Source: Rapana venosa
Lineage: Eukaryota > Mollusca > Gastropoda > Neogastropoda > Muricidae
NCBI GenBank assembly: GCA_028751875.1
Contig: CM054151.1
Location: 41,324,148-41,388,147, forward strand
Direction of reading: 5' to 3'
DNA: 64,000 bases
Shown here in pieces: positions 46,335-57,472 of this stretch. The translations under genes and the position numbers were made by a program. Numbering within the stretch: position 1 is the stretch's first letter; each line of letters begins with the position of its first letter. The notes below the pieces were generated by a model. It was not told the origin of the DNA and made no database searches. It saw nothing but the letters and a program-made list of their open reading frames with translations.

Positions 46335-48239
46335 GAGAAGACGCAACAACAAAGCAACACTCCCCCAAAAAACAACAATAAAACAAAACAACACAAAAAA
46401 CAACCACCACCACCCCCTTCAACACCAAACAATGAAACAAATCAGGTCAAAACAATGAAATAAATCATGATGAAAATAATTCATGTTATGTTTACCCATT
46501 AAGCAAGCAAAACAGGTATTCCCACAAAACATGCGTACACAAAAAATAAATAATACAGACTTCAAAAGGTAGGAAAGGACTATCTCCTACAGAAAACCCC
46601 ATGAATCTTATCATAAAGGAAAGAAAAAGTTGTGCAAGAAGTGTCAGACACTCACTCATATATACCCACACCAATACACACCTTTGGTCACAGTTGTCAC
46701 CACATTATAATACTCTTATTTTATTCATATCTAAACAAATGACATGGAAGAAAAATACTATGTACATACCGGTAATGAAATACCACAACAGCAACATGAA
46801 AAGATTAAACTTGGTGTGTGTGTGTGTGTTTGAGAGAGTGTGTGGATGTGTGTATGTGTGAGTGCATGCATGCAATTGTGCATGCATACATTTGAGTGTA
46901 TACTTATCAGTATGCTTGTGTGTAAAAGAGCATGTACACGTGACTGTGTGCATGCGTGTGTGTTTGTTTCATACACATGTCCATATGCTGCACAACTGCA
47001 AGTGTGAAAGAGACCACTGTCTACAACTCTAAGCTGATCTGTCCCTGTTGCGTACTTGTTATTCTCAAGATCGAATCTCTCTAATGAAAATGTTAAGCAA
47101 GGATATGTTTTTAACAAATATAAAACAGACTTTATTTCACACATGCATGGAAAGGGAACAGCAAGGCTGGAAATAAATGTATGAGACAGACAGCAAAAAG
47201 CAACCATAAAAACAACACAATAAGCCACTAATGTTTTTGATTTTCAAAGGAAATTGTTTCTTTGTCTTAAAAAACAAACTCATACAATATAAAGCAACAT
47301 AATGAATGAATGCTGACAAATTTTTTTTTCCTAAGAGCAACAGCAGAACATAACAGCTGTGTCTTGATAAAAAATAAAAAGTTCAATTAAGCCTAGTTTC
47401 AGCAAAAGGTTTAGACACAGTGACTTTAAGGTGAAATTCTGGTGATCTAAAAAAATATAGTCAAACTCATCTCCCATACTATATTGTATGTATCACAACA
47501 AACATACTGTCAGACAGTCCACACAAAAATCCCATAGAAATTGCGTGGAAAACATCCAAACCTTTTCACACTGCTGATTACTCACTGCTGAAGGATCTCT
47601 CAGCTATAATTTTGTTTTTATTCAATAATTGCTTGCTTCCCAAGTCAGCATTCATCATGCCAACTGCTTACTGCCATTTTTATTTGTTACTCTCTTTCAG
47701 TACTTATACAGAGTGGATACTTAAAATTTTTTCTTCTTCTTTATTCATTACTTCAGTATCCTAGGAATTCTTTCATATTCTCACACAGTGACTGATTGAC
47801 TGGTTTGATTTACCTATCTATCAATCTACTTACTTCCTCACTTTAAAGTATATAATTCCAACAGAACATTTCAGCACATTACTGATGATAATGACTGCAC
47901 CAAAACTTGTTACCAGTCCAATGTGATAAACAAATACTTTCCATAGTACAAGGGAGACAAATCCTAAAAGCAAACAAATTCAACTTTCAGTTTTCTCATT
48001 CATTGACCAAATTCTAGATTCTATGTCATGTATCCATCTTTCAAAACTGTTTTCTGAATCACACACACCTCTGCAGATGATGTCATTGCCTGTTCCTCAA
48101 AAGCTCACCTCGGCATACTGTCAATTTAAAACACATCTCCTTAATTCTCTCCCAAAGAACACATAGACTTCATTTTCCAGCATTTTCCATATCTCTTCTC
48201 CACCCCAGTTCGTCACTTCATTGCCGTCATCTCTTCAGC
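46335..48239 (-). other. Probable 3' UTR of SRPRB
   Basis: About 1.9 kb without exon, SINE or LINE, holding only one GT microsatellite (46815-46860). Flanking DNA on both sides is repeat-rich. UTR status is inferred from position and the signal at its end. Confidence 0.4.
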
Positions 48240-51200
48240 CTAGGCCACCTGTACCATCCAGTCCAGCACAGCTTTGAGGTCTCCCTCAGAGCTCTCATCC
48301 TTGCCGCGAGCACTGCACTCCACGAAGGTGACTCGGAAAGGCTTGATGTCAGCAAATGAGAAGTCCTTGTCCCTCTTCCCCAAGAAGGTATTGTTGTTGC
48401 CTGTGCTGTCAGTGGTCTGCAGGGCTGCTGACTGAGTCACACGCAGTGTGTTCCTGCAAAACAGGATTCCAGGTTTATTCACTGGTTTCTGTAAGGGGTG
48501 AGAACCGTGTAAAGATTGCCAATGTTAAACCCCATGATATGACAGCAACTGAGCATGCAGGTTTCAAGGGTTTTGTTCAAAGGGATTTTACCCCTGGAGT
48601 TAACACTGGTTTCAAACCCCTAGAGTTAACACTGGTTTCAACCCCCTGGAGTTAACACTGGTTTCAACCCCTTGGAGTTAACATGGGTTTCGACTCGGGG
48701 ACTTAACACTAGTTTTGACTCTGGGAGTTAATACTGATTTCTAGTTTCAACCCCCTAGAGTTAACACTAGTTTCAACCCCTTGAAGTTAACACCGGTTTC
48801 AATTCTTTGGAGTTAACACTGGTTTTAACCCCCCGGAGTTAACACTGGTTTCAACCCCTTGAATTTAACCCTGGTTTCGATCTCCCTGAAGTTCACACTG
48901 GTTTCAACTCCCTGGAGTTAACTCTGGTTTCAACCCCCTAGAGTTAACACTGGTTTCGATCGCCTTGAAGTTAGTTAACACTGGTTTCAACCCCCTGGAG
49001 TTAACACAGGTTTCAACTCCCTGGAGTTAACTCTGGTTTCGACCCCCTGGAGTTAACACTGGTTTCAACTCCCTGGTGTTAACATTGGTTTCAACCCCTT
49101 GAAGTTAACACTGGTTTCAATCCCTTGGAGTTAACACTGGTTTTCAACCGCCCTGGAGTTAACACTGGTTGCAAATCCATTCCTCTACAAGCCCTTTGAC
49201 TAAGATGACAAACCAAGGCGAACTCATGTACGCATATAGTTTTTGCTGTTGTTGTTCCTCAGCTAGAGCTCCGAGGTTCACCAACAGCGAGATTTTGCGT
49301 ATGCGACTGTTCTTGCCCACTGTTAAGACTTCAGGGAGATTTCATGCATACTTTTTTTCCCATTCCTAATCTAGAGCTCAGAGTTTCACCGATGGTGAGA
49401 ATTTTGCATATGCGGCTGTGTTTTACCCACCATAAACTCATACATACAATCTTGTACGCACACAAATCTATTCCTCTACTGAAGAACAGTGGGCCAGGTA
49501 TGGCTTGTGGTAAAAATAACATGAATGCACCCACCATGCACTCTACAACACAGAAGGTGGAAAACTCTACCAGCATCATCTTGCCTGAGACACACTGCCT
49601 GGAAGCTTCAATGTCGACAAAACATTTGATCTTATCCTATAAAGCCCTCCACCCCTTCCCCCCAAATAAACCAACACACGATGAAATATTTAGCCTTTTA
49701 TCCATATCTTTTCTTTGGTGTAATTTTTTAATGTATATATATTTTTGCTTCTCAGCCCAACACATCAGGAAATATCTAGCCTTCTTTCCGTATCTTTTTT
49801 TTGTGTGTAATTTTTTTGGAATATACATTTTTTCACTTTTCGGCTAGAGCTCCAAGGTTCACCTCTAGTGGGATTTTGCGTATGCAACGGTTTTTGCACA
49901 CCGTGAAGGTATCCGCATTTGGACTTCAGGCTATTATTTTTTGTTACATGTTTACATGATGTATGACTCACATTTCCTTCTCCAGCATTTTCTGGATGAG
50001 GCTGGCTCCCTTACACAGGGTGAGGTCCTGTTTGTTGCAGGCGATCAGCACTGGAGGGGCGTGCTGAGATATCACGCTGTCTGTCAGCACAGTGTACAGG
50101 TACCTACAGAGAAAATAAAATCATCACAGGTTTTCAGTATTCATCAGCTATATACTGACATATATAATATATATATATATATATATTTTGTTTCCAACGT
50201 GAAGTCAGTCCTACTGTATGGAGACAGCTGGAGAGAATAGCCCAGGACAGAGGACTGGCGGGCTGTTGTTGGCAGCCTATGCTCCAGGGGGAGTGATGGG
50301 CCTAAGTAAGTATATATATATATATTCAATTTATCAAATAGGGTGGGTGGGGTAGTTAGAGTGTAAGAACTCACATTTTCACAATCTGGGATCGAGCACG
50401 AGTTCAAGACAACCGTTCAAGCAGTATTTTTCCCCAGAGTTAAAAGCAGTGCAGACTCCACTCCCCAGAAGATCCTTCAGATGAGACTATAAACCGATGC
50501 ACTGTGTACGAGGAATGCACACAGAACATCTTGCGCACATGACAAACCCATGTTACATACTGGAAGAGTAGGCCATTTATGCTGATAAGAACGGACAGGA
50601 AAAAATGTGTATTTTTACAAAATTGCATGCACACTGATGTTGTATTTATACATCATCCCTGAAGTTAGAATGTGGCTATCCTCAAGGTAGGCAAAAAGTA
50701 AAACTGGTCACATACACAAGAATCTCACCATTGGTGAACCTTGGAGCTCCAGCTGAGTTACAACCAACAAAAAAAAAAATCAAATAAAATATATATAAAA
50801 AAAGCCAACTCGCAGGATAGATTAAAAACAAAACAAAAAAGGAAAAAAAGTAGCATTGCACTTGGTGTGATGCACTCTCCCCAGAGTGTACACCCTGAAT
50901 TTCAAGCAGTAAAGTCTGCCATGATGACAAATTACACATGATATAATACAAATCCACAAATTTTTCATGTGTGTGCATGTGTGCGTGCATGAGTGCATGC
51001 ATGGGCATGTGTGTTTGTTTGTTCCTACATTTCTATGCTGTTTTCAGAGATGCTTCTTCCATAATATTCATCTTAAATTCAGCACACTTTTTGTGAATGC
51101 CTGCTCATGTGCTGGCCAGAGTATATGTAAGGTTTATGGACATGTGATAGTACTCTCATACATATCCACATCACAGCATATAGGCTGCGCACATGCGCAT

Positions 51201-51346
51201 GCACACACACACGCACACTTTCACACACAATTCCACACACATGACACAATATTATACTCACTCAGCCACCTCTTTTATCTCCTTCTGTACAGTACCACTG
51301 TCCACCACAAAGATGATGGCCCTGTCACATCAACAACATCACCACT

Positions 51347-51377
<31 letters not shown>

Positions 51378-53009
51378 GGATAATTGTCACATCAAAATCA
51401 TCATCACCGTTACCATTATATCAAATTGTATCACCATTATCATAATTAGGATAACTGTCCCATTAAAATCACCACCACCATCATCATCACCATAACAATA
51501 ATTGATCGTATCTATACAGAAAACACCACTGTCTACTACTGTAGGCCTACTAGGAAGATAATAGCTCTATCATCAAAATCACTATCATTATCACCATCAT
51601 ATTACTGATATAATAATGACAACAATAAAGGATCGTATGTACTAACAAAACTCTTGACCACGACAAAGGTAATAATAATAATAATAATAATAATTATAAT
51701 AAATGGAATTTGTATAGCGCTATATCTTGCAAAGACAAATCAGAGCGCTTGCATTCAACATATTCTTACAGAGTCATGCAGCCATAACTATCAAAAGCTT
51801 ACACAAAATTCAAATGTACGCACCTATATATACATACACACGCACACGCACACACACACACACTCACAGGTTGTAGGTTTTGGCATGGTAATGGGATTTT
51901 GGCTGTTGAAGGCAAGGGCAGTTTTGAGATGAAAAGAGGGAAAAAGTTAGGTTTGAAACAAATATGTCTTGAGGCTGGATTTAAATGTGTCATATGTAGG
52001 CCTCTGTCGAAGAGAGGGAGGAAGGTTGTTCCAGATGGATGGACCAGAAATAGAGAAAGAGCGACGACCAACGGTGGACTGGTTGAATCTAGGTATTCGT
52101 AAGCACAAGGTATCTGCAGCAGAGCGGAGGGAACGAGAAGGAGTGTACAGGTGAAGACATTCACAGAGGTAGGAGGGTGCTGTTTGGTGGAGACATTTGT
52201 AACAGAGGGTACTGATCTTATACTAGTTTACTCTCTGTGGCACAGGCAACCAGTGGAGAGATCGCAAGAGAGGAGTAATGTGTTCAGATTTTTTCTTTGT
52301 GAGGACTAGGTGAGCTGCAGAGTTTTGTATACGTTGAAGGGGGTGGAAGATGTTGCTGGCAGACCAGCTAAAAGAGAACTGCAATAGTCCAGACGTGAGA
52401 GAATGAAAGACGCAACAAGTTTAGATGTTGCATCAGTGGACAGGTACTTTCGAATTGCACTGATATGCCGTAATTGATAGTAGCACGACTGACAGGTCTG
52501 GGTGATGAATTTTTGCATAGACATTGTGTTGTCGATAACAACTCCTAGATACTTCACAGCAGTGGACAGAGGGACAGATGTATTACCGAGTTCTAATGTA
52601 ATATGAATATGTCATCACAATAACCCTGACTAATAGCACCATCATATCATCGTCAAGGTAATGACACCTCTCTTTTATGCTAACTGTACAACCATCCACC
52701 ACAAAGACAACATGTCTATCATATATCATTATTATATCTCACCATAATAATTATAAGAACTGGTTGTTTGATTTGATAGTGCCTCTGTTCCTAATGAACT
52801 ATGAAGACATCTGCCACATTGGTATACATTCATCACCATCACTGTCATAGTTAATGAGAATGTCAATGAGAAAAGTGACAAGCTGACAAAATGACAGAGA
52901 CAACAGGCGAAGAAACACTGACAGTGACTCCTTGACAGGCAGAGAAAAAAAGGGAGAGAGAAAATCTTTAAGTGAGAGTGAGTGTGTGTGCACATGCATA
53001 TACATTATT

Positions 53010-53050
<41 letters not shown>

Positions 53051-56000
53051 TTGTATGTGTGTGATTGTGTGTGTGTGTGTGGATACATGTATCACTGCAT
53101 GTATGCGAGCGTGTATGTGTATGTATACATGTATATGAGAGGAAGAGAGAGGGAGTAATTTTATTTATTTATTACTTATTTTATTTCTTCTTACAGGTTT
53201 TAACATGTATGCAAAATGTTCTCTGTGTGTGTTTGTGTGAGAGAGAGGGAAAGAGAAAGAAAGAGAGAGAGAGAGGGGGGGGGGGGGGGGGGAGAGGGAG
53301 AGAGACAGGGGGGAGAGAGACAGAGACAAAATGACAGAGACAGAAAGAGAGAGACATAGAGAGACAGAAACAGAAAGACAGAAAGACAGGCAAAAAAAGT
53401 AGAAAACATGAAGAAGTACTAATGTCAAAGAGAAAGAAAATAACAAAACCCTGAGAGAAAGAGAGACTGACACACAGGCAGAGAAAGAGAAAGAGAGAAC
53501 TAAGTTCTAGAGCTGTACATGAAGAAGAGGGGGCACAATAACAGATTTAAATATAGGCACCTTGCCAGACCCTTGTTGGTGTCCAGGAGCTGAGAGCGAA
53601 GTCGCTCATGTCCGGGTACATCGATTACTCGAAGGGTTTTCTGCAAAACGTACACAGTCAAGTTTTAGTATTTTCTCTCTCTCTCTCTCTCTCTCATTCG
53701 ATTGGTTAACTTTTGTGGTCTTTCATTGATTTCTTGATTTACCAATAATTGAATGGCAATTTGTGTGATTCATTTCATTACCTTTTGACACTATTTTTTT
53801 GTGTTGATTCATTGGTTTATTCATGTTTGTTTCACTTTTTGCCCATGAGGGCCTGGTGCAAAGAAGCCTCTGGCTTAACCAATTACCCTTATTAAAATAT
53901 TTGAGTTTGAGTTCGAGTTCTCTCTCTCACAACTTCTTCAGAAGCTACTTTCAAGGAAATACTAAGTGGATTTTGTCAAGCTTCATAAATGGTGTTTGTA
54001 AATAAGAATAAGATATGTCAGACTTGAAACAGAAGTGTACTTAACCAAAATGGATCAGTGGTCTAGTAAGAGTAATGCACCTGTCCCGAAAGCAAGAAGT
54101 GTGAATTCAATTCCCATTTGAGCCCAAACTTTTCCCCCATCCACAAGACCTTCTTTCAGATGAGATGATAAACTGAGGTCCCACTGACAGCATGCATTCA
54201 GCACAAGTAAAAAAGACAACAAAAAACCCCCACCCCAAAACATGGCAACAAGAGAGCTGTCTCTGGCAAAACCCTGTGAGAAAAAAGCCACTCTCATGCT
54301 GGGAAAATGAACTTTATTAACATGCAGACAGAATTAAAAAAAATAAATCCCAATAACGGATGCACTGTTCTTCTGGGGATGGATCCTTCCCAGGGAGAAC
54401 AGCCTGAATTTTATGCAGAAAAATCTTCCAAGACTGAAAGTGGTAAACAATACAACAACAACAAAATAGGGTGTATAGTGGCTGGATTGAACTTGTTCAA
54501 AGCTTCGGCAGCTGGGTTGACGCTTTAACTTTAATAAAGAAACACACTTTAACTTTAATTAAGAAACAGTCTATATATACCAGCACTGTGAACTAGTACT
54601 CACCCCTACAGATGGTAAAGAGACCATTCCCGAGTTGGTGGCCAGGGATGTGTGAGTCTGTTTGTATTGCTTATACACCAGCTGAAACAAACCAAACATA
54701 AATCCATTACTGAAGGAAGACCTACAGTAACTTGAATGAAAGCCTTTATTTTTTAAAAATCTTTAAAATATTCTTTTCTCCCCAACAACTGTTATCCTAA
54801 CCCACACATCTCACCTTGGAAATGAAAAAATAAAACCAACCAAAAACCCAACTGTGACAAACACCCGCATCTTCCCACCCGCATGTGTCTAAGTTAAAAT
54901 TGAAGACAATATGTGCATACTACCACGCAAAATGACAGTCTGAAACAAAATCAACCAAATCATTCAACTAGATACACACTCAAATACTTTGATCAAAGAA
55001 CAAGCTCTGAGACTTTGAAATGCATAATTTACTGATTCTGTGTAACAACAGAGGTCCATTCCTAATGAAAAAAACAACCAAAAGAAACAAATAATAATAT
55101 ACTTACCCTGGAAAACAAAAGCGTTTTTCCTGAATCACACACACCCATCAGCAAAATACCTTGGCGCTTGTTGCTGCCACGACTTTTTAGGGCAAGGACC
55201 ACTAGATCAAAATGAAGAAACAAATACATACATAAATAAATAAACAAATAAATAAATAAAGTATTATCTTTGAAAACATTAAAAATTTTATGCACAAAAA
55301 TATGATTCTCACAGAAAAAGACAGACACAGCCATATGTACACACGCATGCACACACGCATGTGTTTCCCGTTAAGGGGATTTCCCCCTGGAGTTAACATA
55401 AGTTCTGTCTCAACTCCCTGAAAGCCCTTCAGATTTTGCACACACGTCCATCTTTCAGATGAGAGGCCATTTGTGACTTTGTATTAGTGGGAACGGATGA
55501 AAAATTAAAAAATTGCATACACAAGAACTGCTTGTAAAAAAGCGCAGGAGTGCTTATTCAATACCCTCAAAATAAAAGAATAAATTTATAAATGAGGTAA
55601 ATAAATAAAAACATGTGTGGATATATTATATATAATATATATCATACATTTGTACAATGTACTTCTTTCTTGTTGATGCAATACCAAATGCATAGGAGAT
55701 GAAATAATGTGACCATATCCATAAGAATGCCATTATAATGATTATATTATCTAGATAATTCTCTAATTACTGCTTTGAGACTGCACAAAAATTATATTGT
55801 ATTGTAATACAGTTTTCCATTGACAACACTTAAATTAAAACATCTACATTGAGACCATACTTTGTACTGTTCTGATCTGATTACACTTTGCTTTGGAAGT
55901 GTTTCTGAGATCGGAATAAAATATCTGCATAAATTTGCTACATGAAAAATGTGCCAATGTAACAGAAATGTATACTGTCCTGAGGTGTCTGTGGTCATTC

Positions 56001-56294
56001 CTATCAGCTGTCTGCTCATTTCTTTGTTAGTGACAAGATAAAAAATCCAGTCCCAATCTTTGATAGAGGGGAATGTTTCAAAGAAATCCATTCTGATAGT
56101 TATGTGGTAATAATAATAATAATAATATTAATAATAATGTATGGAATTTATATATAGCACTGGATCTTGTAAAGGAACAAATCAATGTGCTTACAAGTGG
56201 GTGTATTTTGCGTGAGTGAGTGTGTGAGAGAGATCGAGATCTGTGTGTGTGTGTGTGTGTGTGGACATTTATGTATGTAGTGTGTGTGTGTGCT

Positions 56295-56339
<45 letters not shown>

Positions 56340-56827
56340 CACAAGTACAAGATGCAGTGGACATTGTCTACGTGTACTGAAGATGTGACGAAACGAAAAT
56401 TCGTCTGTCAAGTGTAATTGCCTTAGAACTGCACAGAAATAAACCTGCTAAACGTAAAGCAATAAACAGAACAAGTCTATGAACTTCACATCAGCTTAAA
56501 AGATACAATTAATGTCAACCATTCGCACATCCAGAGTAATTTTAATCAGTTGAGACTAAGACTTAGAGTAGTACTAGTAGATTGATGTTCAATATTACTA
56601 ATACTAGGCATTGGCATGACTTTGTCATGTTTAAGATGTTACAAATTAAATGCGTAGAACAAATATTTAAATTGAAAATGTATAATTACCAAGGGTCAGG
56701 AGAACAACTACAATGGCTACTGTGATTCCAATGACGGTAGCATCTCCATTCTGCAATCCATTTGTGCATATGTCAATCCATTTGTGACATATGTCACAAT
56801 TTCGTCTGCTTGCGACTTTCCTGCCAT
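48240..56827 (-). CDS. SRPRB: Signal recognition particle receptor subunit beta, with a 1-nt frame defect in exon 1
   Basis: SR-beta is an ER-membrane GTPase that anchors SR-alpha for co-translational targeting. Coding exons: 56827-56690, 55201-55107, 54681-54604, 53640-53561, 51321-51262, 50103-49972, 48453-48240, all with GT-AG borders. Exon 1 gives an N-terminal membrane anchor (GITVAIVVVLLTLV). G1 is MGVCDSGKT, G3 DVPGHE, G4 ACNKQD, G5 ECSARG; the end is LDWMVQVA. Length is about 265 residues (human 271). From exon 2 onward all phases agree. In exon 1 the only suitable ATG (56827, MAGKSQADEIV) is one base out of frame with the membrane segment. An imperfect tandem duplication lies between them, one unit 21 bp and the other 20 bp. 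The annotated span assumes that ATG. The defect could be a real null or variant allele, an assembly error, or a sign that the true start is elsewhere. Confidence 0.92.
48575..49170. repeat. 26-bp minisatellite, about 22 copies
   Basis: The unit is CTGGAGTTAACACTGGTTTC followed by AACCCC, with many substitutions. It lies in SRPRB intron 6. The first unit follows GGGATTTTACCCCTGGAGTT, which equals the SINE family A segment between head and body. Confidence 0.92.
49253..49345 (-). mobile_element. Tail module B, solo copy
   Basis: CCTCAGCTAGAGCTCCGAGG, CACCAACAGCGAGATTTTGC, GTATGCGACTGTTCTTGCCC. First of three B copies in this SRPRB intron. Confidence 0.7.
49362..49436 (-). mobile_element. Tail module B, truncated copy
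   Basis: CTAATCTAGAGCTCAGAG, CACCGATGGTGAGAATTTTG, CATATGCGGCTGTGTTTTAC. Confidence 0.65.
49490..49625 (+). mobile_element. Tail type C fragment
   Basis: GAATGCACCCACCATGCACT, CATCTTGCCTGAGACACACT and GCCTGGAAGCTTC match the C tail at 9061-9140. No family A body adjoins it. Confidence 0.55.
49838..49932 (-). mobile_element. Tail module B, solo copy
   Basis: TTTTCGGCTAGAGCTCCAAG, CACCTCTAGTGGGATTTTGC, CGCATTTGGACTTCAGG; ends 40 bp before SRPRB exon 6. Confidence 0.7.
50342..50762 (+). mobile_element. SINE family A with tail type B, intronic composite
   Basis: Head GGGGTAGTTAGAGTGTAAGA and body CTTCAGATGAGACTATAAAC, GAACATCTTGCGCACATGAC run to ATTGCATGCACACTGATGTT. The B tail then follows directly (CATCCCTGAAGTTAGAATGT, TCACCATTGGTGAACCTTGG, AGCTCCAGCTGAG) and ends in an A-rich stretch. 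Same module order and junction as at 41935-42335. Confidence 0.8.
50868..50945 (+). mobile_element. Tail type D fragment
   Basis: TGCACTCTCCCCAGAGTGTA, CACCCTGAATTTCAAGCAG and AAGTCTGCCATGATGAC match the D tail. Confidence 0.6.
51342..51378. repeat. (CAT)n trinucleotide microsatellite
   Basis: About 12 CAT/ATC units just upstream (transcript sense) of SRPRB exon 5; looser ATC-rich sequence continues to 51600. Confidence 0.9.
51665..52610 (-). mobile_element. L2/CR1-like LINE, 3' truncated copy, in SRPRB intron 4
   Basis: On the minus strand a frame reads YLGVVIDNTMSMQKFITQTC, then ISAIRKYLSTDATSKLVASF and LSRLDYCSSLLAGLPA, almost the same as the LINE at 60009-61637. The rest is frameshifted. 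The 3' end reads GCGCTTTGATTTG-like and ATATAGCGCTATACAAATTC-like sequence, then an ATT repeat (51670-51703). It is inserted antisense to the LINE at 58-62 kb but sense with respect to SRPRB. Confidence 0.88.
52985..53088. repeat. Interrupted (GT)n microsatellite
   Basis: GT runs with ATTG breaks, SRPRB intron 4. Confidence 0.93.
53241..53380. repeat. (GA)n and poly-G tract
   Basis: GA units, then about 18 G at 53275-53292, then more GA and ACAGAGA units. Confidence 0.92.
54050..54460 (+). mobile_element. SINE with tail type D, complete but diverged
   Basis: Head ATGGATCAGTGGTCTAGTAA and box B-like GTGAATTCAATTCCCATTTG come first. TTCAGATGAGATGATAAACT and ACATGGCAACAAGAGAGCTG follow, then the D end (GGGAGAACAGCCTGAATTTT, AGTGGTAAACAATACAAC). 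Same layout as 30418-30830 in reverse. Lies in SRPRB intron 3. Confidence 0.7.
55365..55590 (+). mobile_element. SINE family A, head missing
   Basis: GGGGATTTCCCCCTGGAGTT, CCCTGAAAGCCCTTCAG, AATTGCATACACAAGAACTG, ATTCAATACCCTCAAAATAA. Part of the body is deleted. Lies in SRPRB intron 1. Confidence 0.75.
56110..56200 (-). mobile_element. L2-like 3' tail fragment
   Basis: AATAATAATGTATGGAATTT, then ATAGCACTGGATCTTGTAAA and AATCAATGTGCTTACAAG. On the minus strand this is the LINE 3' end, as at 61915-61975. Lies in SRPRB intron 1. Confidence 0.65.
56240..56338. repeat. (GT)n microsatellite
   Basis: Two GT blocks, the second about 21 uninterrupted units. Confidence 0.95.
56757..56797. repeat. 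Imperfect tandem duplication in SRPRB exon 1 (21 + 20 bp)
   Basis: On the minus strand, ACATATGTCACAAATGGATT (then G) is followed at once by ACATATGCACAAATGGATTG, which lacks one T. The unequal lengths put the upstream ATG frame and the downstream membrane-anchor frame out of register. Confidence 0.9.
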
Positions 56828-56843
56828 GCTTACCGTGTGAACA

Positions 56844-56851
56844 ACTTCCGG
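56844..56851 (-). promoter_or_regulatory. ETS-type core promoter motif of SRPRB
   Basis: CCGGAAGT on the minus strand lies about 17 bp before the ATG at 56827, in ACCGGAAGTTG. It is the common ETS/GABP site of animal housekeeping promoters. It is close enough to the ATG that it may lie in the 5' UTR. Confidence 0.45.
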
Positions 56852-56939
56852 TTTGGTCAAGGGAAGTCAATTACCTTTAAACGATTTCTCCATAGTCGAT
56901 TATTTCCCTTGACATGGCATCGGCTATGACAATAATAAA

Positions 56940-57000
56940 TTTTATTATTTCGAGGATAATGAATAAGCACTCATGTGCTTTTTTACATCCAGTCCCCACC
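56940..57000 (-). mobile_element. SINE family A, 3' tail remnant
   Basis: TATTTCGAGGATAATGAATA, AGCACTCATGTGCTTTTTTA and CATCCAGTCCCC are the type 1 tail only. Confidence 0.75.
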
Positions 57001-57437
57001 CAGAGGGATATATATGATAATAAAGTAAAAAAAAAAAAGCCCAATACTAATACACTCACACAGTAAACGAGAAAGAAATACCCCCACAAAAAAACATAAA
57101 AACCACTGAAAAAGAGAGAGAGGAAAAAAAGCAACAACAAATATGAAAGAAAAACAAAAGAGAACAAAACAAAAAACCCACAGAAACAACAACACAACAA
57201 AAGCAAAGAAACCAAGAGCAAAGTAAAAGCAGCAGTAGTAACAAGGGGAGAGGGGACAACAAAATACCCCCCCAAAAAAACAACCCACACCCCCCCCAAA
57301 AACAACACCCCCCCAAAAAAAAAACAAAAACAAACACCCACACAAACAACAACAACCCACAACAACAAACACCCCACAACAACAACAACAAATATCCCAA
57401 ACATAAACCAAAAAAACTCCCAAACAAACAAACAAAC

Positions 57438-57438
<1 letters not shown>
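57001..57438. repeat. A/C-rich low-complexity region
   Basis: Long stretch of AAC, AAAAAC and CCCCAAAA units. It gives a long but meaningless open frame on the minus strand (G/V/L/F-rich). Confidence 0.85.

Positions 57439-57469
<31 letters not shown>
57439..57469. repeat. Poly-C tract, 31 bp
   Basis: Thirty-one consecutive cytosines at the end of the A/C-rich region. Confidence 0.97.

Positions 57470-57472
<3 letters not shown>

Noticed and set aside
48575..49170. CRISPR-like regular array
   Set aside because: Units are directly contiguous and diverged with no unique spacers; it is a minisatellite in an animal gene intron.
56667..56870. SRPRB start at the upstream TTG (reading TSLDQTG)
   Set aside because: TTG is not a normal nuclear start codon in animals, and this frame upstream of the anchor shows no SR-beta-like sequence. 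The out-of-frame ATG with a duplication explains the data better.
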